6,516 nucleotides of DNA, from NCBI GenBank assembly GCA_004377275.1, contig SOIC01000170.1:1-6516 (forward strand). The letters are read 5' to 3'. A program made the position numbers and the translations under genes. Below the pieces are notes generated by a model, which was not told the DNA's origin, ran no database searches, and was given only the letters and a program-made list of their open reading frames with translations. This DNA comes from Dehalococcoidia bacterium. Lineage in GTDB: Bacteria > Chloroflexota > Dehalococcoidia > E44-bin15. Shown piece after piece: positions 4,644 through 6,516 of this stretch (within the stretch, counting starts at the first letter, position 1; every line of letters begins with the position of its first letter).

Positions 4644-6170
4644 TCACGATCGAAATAGCGAACCTCTCCTTGCCAAAGGGGTGAATACAATAGTGCGCAG
4701 AAAACTTCTGGTAACCAATATTGCGGTGAGCATGCTTATGACAACTCCGATGCCCAGGGTAAGGGCAAAGCCCATGACCAGGGGCGCGGCTATGATTCTG
4801 CTGCCAAACCAGAAGAGGATGATGCAGGTAATGAGGGTGGAGAAATTGCCATCGCGAATCGCCGGCCAGGCGCGGTTAAAGCCTGCCTCAACGGCAGCCC
4901 TTAGGGTCTTCCCCAACCTCAGCTCCTCCTTCATCCTCTCGAAGATCAGGATATTGGCATCAATGGCCATCCCTATGGAGAGGATAAAGGCCGCGATGTG
5001 CGCCAGGGTGAGGGTAACGGGAACCATCTTGAAAATGGTGAGCATGATAGCGCCATAAATAAGCAAAGCAGCACATGCCAGCACGCCGGGGAGGCGATAG
5101 TAAAGGATCATGAACGCCAGTACCAGCGCCAGACCGATTATCCCGGCGATGAGGCTCCACCGGAGGGAATCGGCACCAAGGGTGGCATCGACGCTCTGGA
5201 TTACTGCCGGCTCGGGGTAAAACTCGTCCCCCTCCCAGTGCCCCAGCGGTAGGGGCAGCGCTCCGCCGTTCAGCTGGCTGGATAGTATCCTCGCCTCATC
5301 ATAGGTTAGACCCTCGATGATGCCAGTCGCGCCGATTTGGGATTGGACTGTCGGTGCCGAGATTATTTCGTTATCGAGAATGATGCCCAGAGGCTCCCCG
5401 ATGAGCCGTCCGGTGATCTGGGAGAAGAGCCTGGCCCCATCCTCGTTCCATTCAAAGCGCACTACGGGCTGGCCAGTCTGCGGGTCTACATCAACGTAAC
5501 TGTTTGGCAGGAGATACTTTCCAGTCAGATGTATCTCCCCCCCATCGATTGTCCCGGTAGAGGGGATCCAGGCACTTAGCGGCTCGCCAGGCTGATGGTC
5601 GGTAAACAGCGCGGAGTCGAGGGTGAGGATGTTGGTTGACACGTTGATGGCTGTTATCTGCCTCGTTTCCCAGTTTTCCTTCTCAATGGCTGCAACCGAA
5701 CTGATACCAAGTACGCAGGTGTCATCTACTTCAAAGCCGCCGGCATCGTTGACCGTAATCTGATTATCCCCCCCATTCGCTGCTTCTGCCAAGGTAGCGT
5801 CCACGCCTTTCTGCTCTCGAAAGTCCAGCTCCGCTACCGTGCCAACCAGCGACTTGGCCTCCTCGGCGGTAACCCCCGGTATCTGGACAGAGATGCGGTC
5901 GTCGCCGATTATCTGGATAACGGGCTCGCTGACCCCATAGCGGTTGATCCGCTTCTCGATAATCCCCCGGGTTACCTCGATTGCATCGCTCTCAGCGCCA
6001 GGTTGAACCTCAGAGAAGTCTGCCTCATATACCAGGTGTGTGCCCCCCTGCAGGTCCAGCCCCAGCGACATCCCTTCGCGTCCCCAGATCTTATCTATTA
6101 CCAGCGTCGATACGGTGAAGGCAAACAGCAGGGCGATGCTCACCAGCGTTAGTTTTTGTCTTCTGCTCAT
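4644..6170 (-). CDS. secD: protein translocase subunit SecD with an inserted periplasmic domain
   Basis: A complete 508-residue SecD. Segment 1 (about 7-28) is followed by GMSLGLDLQGGTHLVYE (33-49), the family signature opening the large periplasmic P1 domain. P1 includes IIEKRINRYGVSEP (70-83), VQIPGV (95-100), LDFRE (115-119), LTGKYL (215-220) and ILDNEIISAP (264-273). Five membrane segments follow from 337, with GMAIDANILIFERMKEELR (400-418; D404 is the expected proton-relay Asp) and the GFALTLGIG segment near the end. Between LDFRE and W201 lies a stretch of about 75 residues (roughly 125-200) that I do not recognise from ordinary SecD; it accounts for the protein exceeding the 420-470 residues I expect of related forms. 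The ATG has no good Shine-Dalgarno (AGGG 13 bases away), but the membrane segment begins right after it, so the start is kept. It follows the upstream gene by 23 bases. Confidence 0.96.
   Translation of the reverse strand: MSRRQKLTLVSIALLFAFTVSTLVIDKIWGREGMSLGLDLQGGTHLVYEADFSEVQPGAESDAIEVTRGIIEKRINRYGVSEPVIQIIGDDRISVQIPGVTAEEAKSLVGTVAELDFREQKGVDATLAEAANGGDNQITVNDAGGFEVDDTCVLGISSVAAIEKENWETRQITAINVSTNILTLDSALFTDHQPGEPLSAWIPSTGTIDGGEIHLTGKYLLPNSYVDVDPQTGQPVVRFEWNEDGARLFSQITGRLIGEPLGIILDNEIISAPTVQSQIGATGIIEGLTYDEARILSSQLNGGALPLPLGHWEGDEFYPEPAVIQSVDATLGADSLRWSLIAGIIGLALVLAFMILYYRLPGVLACAALLIYGAIMLTIFKMVPVTLTLAHIAAFILSIGMAIDANILIFERMKEELRLGKTLRAAVEAGFNRAWPAIRDGNFSTLITCIILFWFGSRIIAAPLVMGFALTLGIGVVISMLTAILVTRSFLRTIVFTPLARRGSLFRS
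5571..5795 (-). other. beta-rich inserted domain inside SecD P1
   Basis: This covers SecD residues about 126-200. It reads as alternating short strands: QITVND, a GFEVDDTCVLG turn, ETRQITAIN, then NILTLDSALF and a closing DHQPGEP. The order 'strand, GF-x-GD-like turn, E-x-R-x-I-x-A-I, L-T-L-D, H-x-x-G' resembles small beta repeats I associate with phage tail and surface proteins. It is in frame, free of stops, and sits near the start of the P1 head in SecD, so it would face the outside of the membrane. Both the boundaries and the resemblance are by eye. Confidence 0.55.
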
Positions 6171-6193
6171 TCTTTGTTTATTACCCTATTATG

Positions 6194-6516
6194 TCAACTT
6201 TGCTTTGTAATTTGCTTTTTGATGAAAAGGAGCGCTTCCTCCCTGTTAGCGATCTCCCCGGCGGCCTGCGCCTCGCGCACCGCCTCCAGAAGCTGGCCGA
6301 GCTCCCGCCCCGGACTCATCCCCAGTATATCGATGAGGTCGTGACCGCTGATCAGCTTTGGTGGTGAAACGACGCTCTCCTCACTGAAGCGCTGCTCCAA
6401 GACATAGGCCATGCTCTGAGCGTGCCTGCGCCACTCTTCAAGCTCTAGATTGGGGCCCCGCGTTGCCAGATGATCGGCAAGATTGAGGAAGATGGTATCG
6501 ATGCCCACATCGCCGG
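6194..6516 (-). CDS. C-terminal part of a CCA-adding enzyme/HD-family tRNA nucleotidyltransferase-like protein (cut by window edge)
   Basis: The frame is open from the right edge to TGA at 6196-6194, about 106 residues; the N-terminus lies outside the window. A GTG at 6506-6508 could be read as a start, but the frame stays open above it and the content is plainly a C-terminal tail. The fragment has DTIFLNLADHLATRGP, then EEWRRHAQSMAYVLEQRF, then PPKLISGHDL, GMSPGREL and LLEAVREAQAAGEI. These match the C-terminal RNA-binding region of class II tRNA nucleotidyltransferases and poly(A)-polymerase-type proteins, several with an HD domain. The CCA enzyme adds or repairs the 3' CCA of tRNA in the cytoplasm. 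The catalytic domain is not visible, so an HD-domain relative with another role cannot be excluded. It is 23 bases upstream of secD, on the same strand, with no terminator between, so it probably belongs to the operon. Confidence 0.75.
   Translation of the reverse strand, partial: GDVGIDTIFLNLADHLATRGPNLELEEWRRHAQSMAYVLEQRFSEESVVSPPKLISGHDLIDILGMSPGRELGQLLEAVREAQAAGEIANREEALLFIKKQITKQS

Noticed and set aside
6192..6197. Perfect TTGACA (minus strand) just before secD
   Set aside because: With a 17-base spacer the -10 box would fall on the secD start codon, so it could not drive this gene from its ATG; probably chance.

Overview
This window looks like a chromosomal stretch of a moderately GC-rich bacterium. 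Chloroflexota, class Dehalococcoidia, is my best guess. That is an inference from the gene set (a NurA-domain nuclease, a DUF3467 protein, separate secD and secF) and from the intergenic GTCATTGCGAGGAGC-type palindromic repeats, which I recall as common in that group. No rRNA or other marker is present to prove it.

Layout, left to right. (1) 1-662, minus strand: the N-terminal 220 residues of a NurA-domain nuclease, running off the left edge. (2) 765-1082, minus: a complete 105-residue DUF3467 protein with a good promoter and Shine-Dalgarno. It lies upstream of the nuclease gene in the same direction. (3) 1083-1755: a 673-base divergent intergenic region. Its core (about 1191-1536) is packed with palindromic repeats, and its two ends carry promoter-like sequences, each with a 6-5-6 dyad. 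(4) 1756-2790, plus: a complete class II-like histone-deacetylase-family amidohydrolase with all catalytic residues. (5) 2787-6516, minus: a tight operon read from the right edge: the 3' end of a CCA-adding-enzyme/HD-family gene, then secD, secF and a cation diffusion facilitator. Gaps are 23, 9 and 3 bases. The operon meets the deacetylase gene tail to tail, and the two stop codons share one CTAG.

SecD and SecF are the accessory membrane subunits that use the proton gradient to pull secreted proteins out of the SecYEG channel. The metal exporter behind them is probably translated by coupling to secF. The nuclease would be expected to work with a HerA translocase in DNA end processing, but no herA is in the window. 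I see no CRISPR, tRNA, transposase or clear phage gene. The most unusual features are a roughly 75-residue beta-rich insertion in the first periplasmic domain of SecD, and a CX3CX2CX3C tail on the metal transporter. I do not see a convincing new multi-gene system.
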